Origin: Pseudomonas putida
GTDB lineage: Bacteria > Pseudomonadota > Gammaproteobacteria > Pseudomonadales > Pseudomonadaceae
Direction of reading: 5' to 3'
Length of the DNA stretch: 64,000 nt
Assembly: GCF_001941965.1 (NCBI RefSeq)
Contig: NZ_MKZO01000036.1
Coordinates: forward strand, 310,001 to 374,000
Part shown: in pieces, positions 8,411-17,342 of the stretch
Layout of the letters: each line of letters opens with the position of its first letter
How positions within the stretch are numbered: position 1 is the first letter of the stretch
The notes under the pieces: model-generated
What the model saw: the letters and a program-made list of their open reading frames with translations, nothing else
Databases searched by the model: none
What the model was told of the DNA's origin: nothing
Translations under genes and position numbers: made by a program

Positions 8411-9145
8411 TTAGAGAACCTGGCGGAGGAAGGCCTGGGCCCGCAGGTCTTTAGGTGCAGTAAAGAACTGCTCCGGCGGCGAATCCTCCAGCAGCTTCCC
8501 GTGATCGAAGAACAGCACCCGATCCGCCACTTCCCGCGCAAAGCCCATTTCATGAGTCACGCAGACCATGGTCATGCCTTCCTGGGCCAGGGTCTTCATC
8601 ACATCCAGCACTTCGCCGACCATTTCCGGGTCGAGCGCCGACGTCGGCTCGTCGAACAGCATCACCTTCGGGTCCATCGCCAGCGCCCGGGCAATCGCCA
8701 CGCGCTGCTGCTGGCCACCGGAGAGCCGCGACGGGTATTCGTTGGCCTTCTGCCCGATGCCCACCTTCTCCAGCAAGGCTTTCGCCTTGGCCTCGCGCTC
8801 GGCCTTGCCGCGCTTGCGCACGACCTTCTGCGCCAGGCACAGGTTCTCCAGCACGGTCATGTGCGGGAACAGGTTGAAGTGCTGGAACACCATGCCGACT
8901 TCACGGCGATAGGCGTTGATATCGGTCTTCGGGTCAGCCAGTTGCAGACCATCGATGGCCACGCTGCCAGAGTCGAAGGATTCCAGGCCGTTGAGGCAGC
9001 GCAGGAAGGTCGACTTGCCCGAACCCGACGGGCCCAGCACCACCAGCACTTCGCCACGGGCGACCTGGGTGGTGACGTTATCCACAGCCCGCACGACCAT
9101 GCCGCGGGTGTCGAAGACTTTGGTCAGATCACGGACTTCAATCAC
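8411..9145 (-). CDS. Polar amino-acid ABC transporter, ATP-binding protein
   Basis: 244-residue GlnQ/HisP-type ATPase. Walker A GPSGSGKST, signature LSGGQQQRVAIARALA, Walker B VMLFDEPTSALDPE and the switch His in CVTHEMGFA are all present. I chose the GTG at 9145 (MIEVRDLTKVF) because GGAGG lies 10 bases before it; a TTG three codons earlier has no room for a ribosome site. Last gene of a leftward three-gene operon, overlapping the permease gene by 8 bases. It powers uptake of a polar amino acid, possibly glutamine or glutamate by family likeness. Confidence 0.93.
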   Translation of the reverse strand: MIEVRDLTKVFDTRGMVVRAVDNVTTQVARGEVLVVLGPSGSGKSTFLRCLNGLESFDSGSVAIDGLQLADPKTDINAYRREVGMVFQHFNLFPHMTVLENLCLAQKVVRKRGKAEREAKAKALLEKVGIGQKANEYPSRLSGGQQQRVAIARALAMDPKVMLFDEPTSALDPEMVGEVLDVMKTLAQEGMTMVCVTHEMGFAREVADRVLFFDHGKLLEDSPPEQFFTAPKDLRAQAFLRQVL

Positions 9146-10100
9146 TTTGCGCAAGCCTCCGCTCGAGCCGGCTGGCGAAGTGCGACAGCGGCAGGTTGAT
9201 CAGCAGGTACAGCCCGGCGACACAGAACCAGATCTCGAAGGTGGAGAACGAGGTGGTGATCGCCTCGCGGCCGCTCTTGGTCAGTTCGGTGATGGCGATC
9301 ACCGAGACCAGCGAGGTGTCCTTGACCAGGCTGATGAACTGCCCGGCCAACGGCGGCAGCACGCGCTTGAACGCCTGCGGCAGAACCACGTGGCGCATCG
9401 ATTGCGAGGCATTCAGGCCCAGCGAGCGCGCCGCTTCACTCTGGCCCTTGGCGATCGACTGCACGCCGGCGCGGACGATCTCGGCCACGTAGGCACCGGT
9501 GAACAGCGCCAGCGCCGCGACCCCGGCGAACTCCCGGGACAGGTTGAGCACCGTGCCGATGAAGAAGTAGAAGATGAAGATCTGCACCAGCAGCGGCGTA
9601 CCGCGCACCAGTTCGACGTAGACCGTGGACAGGTCGCGCAGGGTCGGGTTGCTCGACAGGCGGCACAGCCCGGCGAACAGGCCGATCACCAGGCCGGCGA
9701 TGCCCGACGCCACGGAGATCCAGATGGTGGTCCACAGACCCCAGGCCAGCGGGCCGGCGGCCCAGTGGTGGGTCAGGCCGATCACGTCGCCTTCGGCTAC
9801 ATCGTCGCCCTGGGACAGCTGCACGCTGGCCTGGTCGACTTCCAGCACCTGGTCGTTGCCGTCTTCATCACGCAGGGTCACCACGGCAGTGCCGCCCTTG
9901 CGCTCGATCTCCTGCACCGTGCCGTAGCCGGCAGCGCGATGGGCTTCTTCGGCCTGGTAGGCGAAGTATTGCGGCACACGGTTCCAGCGCCACTCGTAGG
10001 AAATCATCGAGGTGGCGAAATACAGACTCACCGCCAGTCCGACCAGGACCAGCGCGGTCAGCCCGTGCCAGGGCCACTGGGCTTTCTTGTGTTTGATCAC
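9138..10100 (-). CDS. Polar amino-acid ABC transporter, permease
   Basis: 320-residue His/Glu/Gln/Arg/opine family permease. The cytoplasmic membrane domain in the C-terminal half carries TM helices and the EAA loop (AARSLGLNASQSMRHVVLPQ) that docks the ATPase. The N-terminal 100 residues are unusual: one TM helix (about 13-30) followed by a soluble, mainly periplasmic stretch (YFAYQAEEAHRAAGYGTV...DEDGNDQVLEV) before the first canonical permease helix. The same layout is known in the PA5075-type orthologues. Only one permease gene is present, so a homodimeric channel is likely. Confidence 0.92.
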   Translation of the reverse strand: MIKHKKAQWPWHGLTALVLVGLAVSLYFATSMISYEWRWNRVPQYFAYQAEEAHRAAGYGTVQEIERKGGTAVVTLRDEDGNDQVLEVDQASVQLSQGDDVAEGDVIGLTHHWAAGPLAWGLWTTIWISVASGIAGLVIGLFAGLCRLSSNPTLRDLSTVYVELVRGTPLLVQIFIFYFFIGTVLNLSREFAGVAALALFTGAYVAEIVRAGVQSIAKGQSEAARSLGLNASQSMRHVVLPQAFKRVLPPLAGQFISLVKDTSLVSVIAITELTKSGREAITTSFSTFEIWFCVAGLYLLINLPLSHFASRLERRLAQSD

Positions 10101-10177
10101 GTTGAGGGTTCCGTAAATGCGAACGCGCAGGACAAGCCTGCGCGTCGGGTTTCAAGCCTGGGCGTGGAGCCTGGGCC

Positions 10178-10978
10178 TTATTCCATGTCCTTCAGCCACT
10201 CGGTCTTCTTGAACCACTTGTCGTGGATTCGATCGTAGGTGCCGTCGTGCTTGATCTGGTGCAGGAAGTTGTTGATGAAGTTGATGCTGTCGTAGTCGCC
10301 TTTCTTCAGGCCGAAGGCCAGCGGCTCGTAGGTGAACGGCTCGTCCAGGTAGACCAGCTTGCCGTTGCCGACCTTGGTCAGGGCAACGACGTTGTACGGG
10401 GCGTCGTAGACGAAGGCGTCAGCCTTGCCGTTGACCACGTCCAGCACGCCCTCCTGCTCGTTGTCGTAGCCGTGGTACTGGGCCTTGCTGATCATTTTCT
10501 TGGCCATCATCTCGCCGGTGGTGCCCAGCTTGGAGGTCAGGCGGTACTCAGCGCTGTTCAGGTCCTTGTACGACTTGACCTTGCCTTCCAGTTCCTTGCG
10601 GATCAGCAGGGTCTGGCCGACGACGATGAAGGGCTCGCTGAAGTTCAGCTTCAGGTTGCGCTCCTGGGTCAGGGTCATGCCGCTGCCGATCATGTCGAAC
10701 TTGTTGGTCATCAGGGCCGGGATGATGCCGTCGTAGCCAGTGGAAACCAGTTCCAGCTTGACGCCCATGGACTTGGCCATGGCCTTGAGGATGTCCACTT
10801 CGAAGCCGATGATCTCACCGCGCTTGTTGGTCATCTCGAAGGGCATGTAGGTCGGGTCCATGCCGACGCGCAGGGTGCCGCGCTTGGTCGCGTCATCGAT
10901 CACGCCAGCCTGGGCGGAGCACACCGCCACGGTGGCCGCGACGCCGGCCAGCAGCATCGACAGATACTTTTTGAACAT
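10178..10978 (-). CDS. Polar amino-acid ABC transporter, periplasmic binding protein
   Basis: 266-residue solute-binding protein of the family 3 (GlnH-like) class. Start MFKKYLSMLLAGVAATVAVC, a Sec signal peptide with cleavage after CSAQA; the mature part starts VIDDATKRGTLRVGMDPTYM. The family signature GFEVDILKAMAKSMG follows. A start five codons earlier (GTG/ATG around 10993) is possible, but the ATG at 10978 puts the positively charged n-region at the N-terminus. First gene of the leftward operon, about 77 bases ahead of the permease. Substrate not provable from sequence. Confidence 0.92.
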   Translation of the reverse strand: MFKKYLSMLLAGVAATVAVCSAQAGVIDDATKRGTLRVGMDPTYMPFEMTNKRGEIIGFEVDILKAMAKSMGVKLELVSTGYDGIIPALMTNKFDMIGSGMTLTQERNLKLNFSEPFIVVGQTLLIRKELEGKVKSYKDLNSAEYRLTSKLGTTGEMMAKKMISKAQYHGYDNEQEGVLDVVNGKADAFVYDAPYNVVALTKVGNGKLVYLDEPFTYEPLAFGLKKGDYDSINFINNFLHQIKHDGTYDRIHDKWFKKTEWLKDME

Positions 10979-11124
10979 CACCACTTCCCCCAAACAGAAA
11001 ACCGCTCGAATTTTATTGTGTGCGCGAAAAGTCCTACAGACGACGCGCCATAGTCGGGGTGGGATGCTAACGCATGAGCGGCACGGGACCTAGCGTCCGT
11101 GAAGACTTTGTTACTTATTGATAC

Positions 11125-11161
11125 CAGAAAATGCAACGGGGCGACGAATGTCGCCCCGTTG
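11125..11161 (-). terminator. Rho-independent terminator of opgGH
   Basis: A perfect 12-bp stem (CAACGGGGCGAC, 11134-11145, with GTCGCCCCGTTG, 11150-11161) and a GAAT loop lie just past the opgH stop. Read leftward, the stem is followed by CATTTTC. Confidence 0.8.
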
Positions 11162-11165
11162 CGGG

Positions 11166-13739
11166 TCAGGCGTTGGCCAGGGCCGGCTGCGGCGCCGGCT
11201 CGGGGTGCAACGGCAGCAGCGGCGAGTGCGGATCGCTGGCGATGGACTTGCGCCACACGTCCAGCCAGGCCGGGGTCTGCTCGGCCCAGATCTGCTCGTG
11301 CAGGCGGGCCAGGGCCACCGGGTCGCTGAGCAGGGCCAGGCGGGTGTTGCCGTCCAGACCGGACGGGCCGACCTGCAGGGCCTTGGCGATACGCTCGGCG
11401 CGCAGCGCCTCGATCGGCGCTGCTTCGCGGTGACGGGCAGTGGCCAGGGCACAGGCCAGGGCGTTCTGCTTCGGATCGACCACGGCGCGGACGAAACCGT
11501 CCTTGAGCGCGTGCCAGCGGTTCTCGTGGGTGTACTGGTCGGTCGCCAGCAGTTCCTGGGGCGTCGAGTACTCCTCGGGAATCAGGAACAGCTTCTCGTC
11601 CTTGGCGCGCAGGCCCAGGTTGACCCGGCTGGAGATCACCGAGACCGGGATCGACAGGGTCAGCGAACCGACGATAGGCACCAGCCACCACAGGAAGCTC
11701 GGGTTCAGCCAGGCCACCAGCAGCGCCCAGGCCACGCCCAGCAGGGTCTGCGGGCCATGGCGGCGTACCGCTTCGCTCCACGGCGTGGAGTCGTCGTCAC
11801 GCTGCGGCGAGTTCCAGGTCGCGGCCCAGCCGAGGAACGCGGCGAGGACGAAACGGGTGTGGAAGATCATCCGCACCGGCGCCAGCAGCATGGAGAACAG
11901 CATCTCCAGGAGCATCGACAGGGTCACCTTGATGCGCCCGCCAAACTCCTTCGCGCCCTTGGCCCAGATCAGGATGACGCTGAGCAGCTTGGGCAGGAAC
12001 AACAGCACGATGGTGGTGGAGAACAGCGCGATGGCCTTCTCCGGGTGCCACTGCGGCCACAGCGGGTACAGCTGCCGTGGTTCGAGGAAGTACTGCGGCT
12101 CCATCAGGGTGTTGGTCGCCAGCAAGGCCGTCGACAGCACCAGGAAGAAGAACCACAGCGGCGCCGACAGGTAGGACATCACCCCGGTGAGGAACACCGC
12201 GCGGTGCACCGGGTGCATGCCCTTGACCAGGAACAGGCGGAAGTTCATCAGGTTGCCGTGGCACCAGCGACGGTCACGCTTGAGCTCGTCGAGCAGGTTC
12301 GGCGGCAGTTCTTCGTAGCTGCCCGGCAGGTCGTAGGCGATCCACACGCCCCAACCGGCACGGCGCATCAGCGCGGCTTCGACGAAGTCGTGGGAAAGAA
12401 TCGCACCGGCAAAGGCGCCCTTGCCCGGCAACGGCGCCAGGGCGCAGTGCTCGATGAAGGGCTTCATGCGGATGATCGCGTTGTGGCCCCAGTAGTGCGA
12501 CTCGCCCAGCTGCCAGAAGTGCAGGCCGGCTGTGAACAGCGGGCCGTACACGCGGGTGGCGAACTGCTGCATGCGCGCATACAGGGTGTCCATGCCCGAA
12601 GCCTTCGGCGCGGTCTGGATGATCCCGGCGTCCGGGTTGGCTTCCATCAGGCGCACCAGGCTGGTGAGGCATTCGCCGCTCATCACGCTGTCGGCGTCGA
12701 GCACCACCATGTAGCGGTAGTCGCTGCCCCAGCGACGGCAGAAGTCGTCGAGGTTGCCGCTCTTGCGCTTCACCCGGCGACGCCGGCGACGGTAGAAGAT
12801 CCGCCCGAAACCGTTGGTTTCGCGGCAGACGTCCAGCCACGCCTGTTGCTCGGCAACGGCGATGTCGGTGTCGTTGGTGTCGCTGAGGACGAAGAAGTCG
12901 AAGCGGTCCAGGTCACCGGTGGCGGCAACGGACTCGAAGGTGGCGCGCAGGCCGGCGAACACCCGTGGCACGTCTTCGTTGCAGATCGGCATGACCAGTG
13001 CAGTACGGGCGCCCTTCTCGATCGGCTCGTTGCCGGCGCTGCTTCCGGAAATACGGTACTTGTCGCGCCCGGTGAGCAGTTCGAGGAAGCCCATCAGCGC
13101 GGTCCAGAAACCGGCCGAGACCCAGCAGAAGAGGATGCCGAAGAGGATCAGGATGCTGGTCTGCAAGGCATACGGCCAGACCTGCGCCGCGGTCTGCAGC
13201 AGCGGCTGGTGCATCACCTCGTCGAGGTCGACGAAGGACCAGCCTTGATAAGGCAGGATGCCCTTCATGTACCAGCCAGCGACCAGGGTCTGGCCGATCA
13301 TCAGGGCCAGCAGGATATAGCGGCGCATGGAGCCAACCCAGCGCCAGCGCGCGGCCGGCAGCTCGCGTTTTTCCGGGGCCGGGGCATTGGTGCGCCCGGT
13401 CAGCCGGCGCCAGCCGCGGATCAGGATGTTGGTCCGCCATGGCTCGGGCACGACCCGGGTGCGGCGGATCGGCGGGGTCGCCTTGAGGCAGACCCGGCCG
13501 TTGGCGTCGAGGCCGAGCATCTCGACCTCTTCCATATCGGTTGCGGTCAGCAGGTTCAGCCGGCTGCCGACCGAGCCCTGGGGGGACTCGGCATCGGCAG
13601 GCGCCGGATGCACCGACAGGCGCTGGTGCAACTCGCTGAACGAGTTGCAGCGGGCGAGTTCCGCCCGTTGCTCATCGCTCAATGGTAGGTGGGCCAGATA
13701 CTCGACGAGCGGTTCCGGCCGTGCTGAAGAGTTACTCAT
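11166..13739 (-). CDS. opgH: Glucans biosynthesis glucosyltransferase OpgH (MdoH)
   Basis: 857-residue inner-membrane family 2 glycosyltransferase that builds the beta-1,2-glucan backbone of osmoregulated periplasmic glucans from UDP-glucose. The catalytic domain lies in the middle, with DADSVMSGECL (metal-binding DxD-type) and the processive QxxRW-type motif in KRDRRWCHGN. Membrane helices flank it (IGQTLVAGWYM, LQTSILILFGILFCWVSAGF and several after residue 500). The C-terminal 150 residues are cytosolic. The ATG overlaps the opgG stop by 8 bases, so translation is coupled. Length agrees with Pseudomonas orthologues. Confidence 0.97.
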   Translation of the reverse strand: MSNSSARPEPLVEYLAHLPLSDEQRAELARCNSFSELHQRLSVHPAPADAESPQGSVGSRLNLLTATDMEEVEMLGLDANGRVCLKATPPIRRTRVVPEPWRTNILIRGWRRLTGRTNAPAPEKRELPAARWRWVGSMRRYILLALMIGQTLVAGWYMKGILPYQGWSFVDLDEVMHQPLLQTAAQVWPYALQTSILILFGILFCWVSAGFWTALMGFLELLTGRDKYRISGSSAGNEPIEKGARTALVMPICNEDVPRVFAGLRATFESVAATGDLDRFDFFVLSDTNDTDIAVAEQQAWLDVCRETNGFGRIFYRRRRRRVKRKSGNLDDFCRRWGSDYRYMVVLDADSVMSGECLTSLVRLMEANPDAGIIQTAPKASGMDTLYARMQQFATRVYGPLFTAGLHFWQLGESHYWGHNAIIRMKPFIEHCALAPLPGKGAFAGAILSHDFVEAALMRRAGWGVWIAYDLPGSYEELPPNLLDELKRDRRWCHGNLMNFRLFLVKGMHPVHRAVFLTGVMSYLSAPLWFFFLVLSTALLATNTLMEPQYFLEPRQLYPLWPQWHPEKAIALFSTTIVLLFLPKLLSVILIWAKGAKEFGGRIKVTLSMLLEMLFSMLLAPVRMIFHTRFVLAAFLGWAATWNSPQRDDDSTPWSEAVRRHGPQTLLGVAWALLVAWLNPSFLWWLVPIVGSLTLSIPVSVISSRVNLGLRAKDEKLFLIPEEYSTPQELLATDQYTHENRWHALKDGFVRAVVDPKQNALACALATARHREAAPIEALRAERIAKALQVGPSGLDGNTRLALLSDPVALARLHEQIWAEQTPAWLDVWRKSIASDPHSPLLPLHPEPAPQPALANA

Positions 13740-15474
13740 CGGCAGGCAACTGATAGCTCCAGGTCTCGGTCAGCACCTGTTCGGTGGTGGCCGGGGCCTC
13801 GGTGGTGGGCGCCGCGTCGGCGGCAGGCTGCTCGGCAGGTTGCTCGGCCTTCGCGGTTTTCGCCGCGGCCTTGTCATGCTTCGCAGGTTTTTCCTGTTTC
13901 TTCGGCTCTTCCTGCTTTTCAGGCTTGGCCGGCTCGACCGGCACATCGCGAACCAGGGCGGCGCGCATTTCCACGGCCTTGCCCGGATCCTTGACCTTCA
14001 TCCGCAGGGTCAGGCGCCAGCCCTTGATTTCAGGGTTGTAGCGCAGGTTGTTTTCCACCAGCTCCGCGTTGTCGTCCAGGCTGACCTGGGTACGCACCGC
14101 GGTATCTGGCGCCAGCTTGGCCAGGGCCGGACCTTCGAAGTCGACCAGGAAGGCCACGCTGCCGTCCGGCTGGCGAATCAGGTTGGATTGCTTGACGTCG
14201 CCGGTGGAACGCATGGTCTGCTTGACCCAGCCTAGCTCAGGCGAGTGGAACTCGGACTCGTCCATGGTCCAGTGCAGGCGATATTCGTATTCGATCGGGG
14301 TCCCTGGCTCCGGCAGTTTCTCCGGGCTCCAGAAGGCCACGATGTTGTCGTTGGTCTCGTCGGCGGTCGGGATCTCGACCAGGTCGACGGTGCCCTTGCC
14401 CCAGTCGCCCTTCGGCTCGATCCAGGTGCTCGGACGTTTCTGGTAGTTGTCATCCAGGTCTTCGAAGAAGCCGAAGTCGCGGTTGCGCTGCAGCAGACCG
14501 AAGCCGCGCGGGTTCTCGACGCTGAAGTTGCTGACGGCCAGGTGTTTCGGGTTGTTCAGCGGACGCCACAGCCATTCGCCGTTGCCGGCATGGATCGACA
14601 GGCCTTCGGAGTCGTGCAGCGAAGGACGGTAGTTCGGCACGCGGGACGGCTGGTTGCTGCCGAACAGGTACATGCTGGTCAGCGGGGCGATGCCCAGGCG
14701 GCTGACGTGGTCACGCAGGAAGACTTTCGACTGCACATCGACGATGGTGTCGGAACCCGGACGCAGGATCAGCTTGTAGGCGCCGGTGGAGCGCGGCGAA
14801 TCCAGCAGGGCGTAGATCACCAGGTGCTTGTCGTTGGCGCTCGGGCGCTCGACCCAGAACTCGGTGAAGCGCGGGAATTCTTCGCCGGACGGCAGCGCGG
14901 TGTCGATCGCCAGGCCGCGGGCCGACAGGCCGTACACCTGGCCCTTGCCGACCACGCGGAAGTAGCTGGCGCCGAGCAGGGTCATGATTTCGTCCTGCTT
15001 GTCCGCCTTGTTGATCGGATAGAGAACGCGGAAACCGGCGTAGCCGAGCTTCTCGGTGGCCTTGGCATCGAACTGCAGGTCGCCGAAGTCGAAGCGGCTC
15101 GGGTCGTACTTGATTTCTTCGACGGTGGTGGCGGTGACTTCATTGATTTTCACCGGCGTATCGAAGTGCATGCCCTGGTGATAGAAGGACAGCTCGAACG
15201 GGGTCTTCTCCCCGGCCCACTCGGCTTTCTCGGTGCGGAAATGAATCTTCTGGTAGTCAGCGAACTTCATGTCGCGGAACACGGCCGGCAGATTGCTTTT
15301 CGGGGCTTCGTACTTCTGTCCGGCCAGGTCCTTCGCCTTGGCCGCCACGTCGTCAAGGTTGAACGCCCAGAGCTGGCCGGAGCCGAGCAGGCACATCAGT
15401 GCCGAACCCGCGATCAGGGCCTTGCGCAGCCGGCTGGCAGGCATTCTTGGAGCATCAAAGGGACTTACAATCAC
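13732..15474 (-). CDS. opgG: Glucans biosynthesis protein OpgG (MdoG)
   Basis: About 580 residues, periplasmic, required with OpgH to make osmoregulated periplasmic glucans. After an N-terminal export signal (ALIAGSALMCLLGSGQLWA) the mature protein begins FNLDDVAAKAKDLAGQ, followed by the beta-sandwich MdoG fold. The tail is a Lys/Glu/Ala-rich low-complexity stretch (about residues 520-565) before TETWSYQLPADE. Start choice: the GTG at 15474 has GAGGG six bases upstream; a TTG at 15480 and an ATG at 15444 also fit the frame. Family members show lyase or glucan-hydrolysing activity in some species; that is not visible here. Confidence 0.95.
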   Translation of the reverse strand: MIVSPFDAPRMPASRLRKALIAGSALMCLLGSGQLWAFNLDDVAAKAKDLAGQKYEAPKSNLPAVFRDMKFADYQKIHFRTEKAEWAGEKTPFELSFYHQGMHFDTPVKINEVTATTVEEIKYDPSRFDFGDLQFDAKATEKLGYAGFRVLYPINKADKQDEIMTLLGASYFRVVGKGQVYGLSARGLAIDTALPSGEEFPRFTEFWVERPSANDKHLVIYALLDSPRSTGAYKLILRPGSDTIVDVQSKVFLRDHVSRLGIAPLTSMYLFGSNQPSRVPNYRPSLHDSEGLSIHAGNGEWLWRPLNNPKHLAVSNFSVENPRGFGLLQRNRDFGFFEDLDDNYQKRPSTWIEPKGDWGKGTVDLVEIPTADETNDNIVAFWSPEKLPEPGTPIEYEYRLHWTMDESEFHSPELGWVKQTMRSTGDVKQSNLIRQPDGSVAFLVDFEGPALAKLAPDTAVRTQVSLDDNAELVENNLRYNPEIKGWRLTLRMKVKDPGKAVEMRAALVRDVPVEPAKPEKQEEPKKQEKPAKHDKAAAKTAKAEQPAEQPAADAAPTTEAPATTEQVLTETWSYQLPADE

Positions 15475-15702
15475 GAGCAACCCTCGCCGAATACTGATCT
15501 AAAGAACCAACGGCCAGCGACACATGCCGGGTTGGCGAGCACTGTTCGGACTCCGAAAGGGCTCAATGATTCCCCAAACGGTTCCGGACAGTTCTCGAGT
15601 CAAGGTAAACAGGCCGTCGAACGCCGGCCCTGTGTAGCGCGCGATTATCTAGCAGGCTGCGTTACAACGCATCAGGGCCAGCCAACTATTTTTGCTGCTA
15701 AA

Positions 15703-15728
15703 CCCCTTGTTTTCCTGCAAACAAGGGG
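15703..15728 (-). terminator. Hairpin terminator after dtd
   Basis: CCCCTTGTTT (15703-15712) and AAACAAGGGG (15719-15728) form a perfect 10-bp stem with a TCCTGC loop, just beyond the dtd stop. T-runs on the plus side (ATTTTTG) are better than on the minus side (TTTAGC), so it may work in both directions. It separates pip-dtd from opgGH. Confidence 0.6.
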
Positions 15729-15738
15729 ATTTTTGTCT

Positions 15739-16176
15739 TCATATTTGTAACATAAATGTTACGGGGCCATCATTGACCAGGTGAACCTGCATGTCGGCCC
15801 CGAAGCGACCGCTGCCGACAGTGCCGTGCTTGAGCCTCGCCTGGGCCAGCAGGTAGTCGAACAGTTCGGCGCCGAGGGCCGGCGGCGCGGCGGTGGAAAA
15901 GCTCGGGCGCAGGCCGCTGCGGGTGTCCGCGGCCAGGGTGAACTGGGACACCAGCAGCAGGCCGCCGTCGATGTCCTTGAGGGAGAGGTTCATCTTGCCC
16001 TGCGGGTCGCTGAAGACCCGGTAGTTGAGGAGCTTGTGCAGCAGCTTGTCGGCGTGTTCCGGGGTGTCGCCGGGTTCCACGGCGACCAGCACCATCAGGC
16101 CCTGATCGATGGAACCGACGATCTCCCCTTCCACTTCCACCCGGGCGCCACGCACCCGTTGCAGCAGGCCCTTCAC
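15739..16176 (-). CDS. dtd: D-aminoacyl-tRNA deacylase Dtd
   Basis: 145-residue enzyme that hydrolyses D-aminoacyl-tRNAs (and Gly-tRNA-Ala), a proofreading activity. The two active-site motifs of the family are present: SQFTLAAD in the middle and NDGPVTFML at the C-terminus (the Gly-cisPro of GPVT). It starts with GTG overlapping the pip stop by four bases (GTGA); the N-terminus MKGLLQRVRGARVEVEGE is typical. Confidence 0.96.
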   Translation of the reverse strand: MKGLLQRVRGARVEVEGEIVGSIDQGLMVLVAVEPGDTPEHADKLLHKLLNYRVFSDPQGKMNLSLKDIDGGLLLVSQFTLAADTRSGLRPSFSTAAPPALGAELFDYLLAQARLKHGTVGSGRFGADMQVHLVNDGPVTFMLQI

Positions 16177-17147
16177 GCTTCTTCCAAAGGCAGGTCGAGC
16201 AGGCGCCGGGCCATCTGCTCGGCGGCGCGCACCAGGGCGTCGGTGATGCCCGGCTCGGAGGCGGCGTGGCCGGCGTCGCGGATCACCTTCAATTCACTGT
16301 TCGGCCAGGCCTGGTGCAGTTCCCAGGCGTTGTCCAGCGGGCAGATCACGTCATAGCGGCCATGCACGATCACCGCCGGCAGGTGGGCGATCTTCGGCAT
16401 GTCGCGGATCAGCTGGTTTTCGTCGAGGAAGGCGTTGTTGACGAAGTAGTGGCATTCGATGCGGGCGATCGACAGGGCGCGCTGCGGCTCGGAGAAGCGA
16501 TCGACCACCAGCGGGTTCGGGCGCAGGGTCGCGGTGCGGCCTTCCCAGGTGGACCAGGCCTTGGCCGCGTGCATCTGGGCGATCTGGTCGTTGCCGGTAA
16601 GGCGCTTGTGGAAGGCCTGGACCAGGTTGTCGCGTTCGTCCACCGGGATCGGCGCGATGTAGTCCTGCCAGTAGTCCGGGAACAGGCGGCTGGCGCCACC
16701 GGTCTGGTAGAACCAGTCGATCTCCTGCGGACGGCAGAGGAAGATGCCGCGCAGGATCAGGCCATGGACGCGCTCGGGATGGGTCTGGGCGTAGGCCAGG
16801 GCCAGGGTCGAGCCCCAGGAGCCGCCGAACAGGACCCATTTCTCGATGCCGAGGTGCTTGCGGATGCGCTCGAGGTCTTCGACCAGATGCCAGGTGGTGT
16901 TGTTTTCCAGGCTGGCGTGGGGCGTGGAGCGGCCACAGCCGCGCTGGTCGAAGGTGATGATGCGGTAGACGGTGGGGTCGAAGTAGCAGCGGCTCTGGGC
17001 ATCGCAGCCGGCGCCGGGGCCACCGTGAATGAACACCACCGGCAGACCTTCCGGTGAACCACTTTCATCGACGTACAGCACATGCGGTGCTTCGACTGCC
17101 AGATCGTGCCGGGCGTAGGGTTTGATCTGTGGGTACAAGGTCTGCAT
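16173..17147 (-). CDS. pip: Proline iminopeptidase
   Basis: 324-residue alpha/beta hydrolase that removes N-terminal proline from peptides. The nucleophile elbow GGSWGSTLALAYAQTHPERV (GxSxG), the oxyanion region VVFIHGGPGAG, the family block FDQRGCGRSTPHA and the catalytic His in IRDAGHAASE are all seen. Peptidase family S33. Upstream partner of dtd, with which it overlaps. No signal peptide, so cytoplasmic. Confidence 0.95.
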   Translation of the reverse strand: MQTLYPQIKPYARHDLAVEAPHVLYVDESGSPEGLPVVFIHGGPGAGCDAQSRCYFDPTVYRIITFDQRGCGRSTPHASLENNTTWHLVEDLERIRKHLGIEKWVLFGGSWGSTLALAYAQTHPERVHGLILRGIFLCRPQEIDWFYQTGGASRLFPDYWQDYIAPIPVDERDNLVQAFHKRLTGNDQIAQMHAAKAWSTWEGRTATLRPNPLVVDRFSEPQRALSIARIECHYFVNNAFLDENQLIRDMPKIAHLPAVIVHGRYDVICPLDNAWELHQAWPNSELKVIRDAGHAASEPGITDALVRAAEQMARRLLDLPLEEA

Positions 17148-17260
17148 TACGCACTCCGTGTGGGAATTATTCTGCCGTTGGGCATCATAAACCCGAAATG
17201 CGCTTTGAGCATGCCCCGTTGGGTCAAGTGTTCTTCAGGTAACCATGTGCTGCTCTCAGG

Positions 17261-17342
17261 GGCCTCATCGCTGGCAAGCCAGCTCCCACAGGGTTCGGCG
17301 GCGCCGCGGACACTGTGGGAGCTGGCGTTGCCAGCGATGGCG
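17261..17342. repeat. REP pair, family A copy 2 (imperfect)
   Basis: Inverted REP doublet with the GCTGGCAAGCCAGCTCCCAC core, ending directly at the hutG stop codon. The right-hand unit carries one extra G (GCTGGCGTTGCCAGC), which breaks its inner palindrome. The surrounding gap 17148-17260 is otherwise featureless apart from the pip promoter region. Confidence 0.85.

Noticed and set aside
11118..13688. An 856-codon open frame on the plus strand
   Set aside because: Antisense shadow of opgH, with no ribosome site or recognisable domain.
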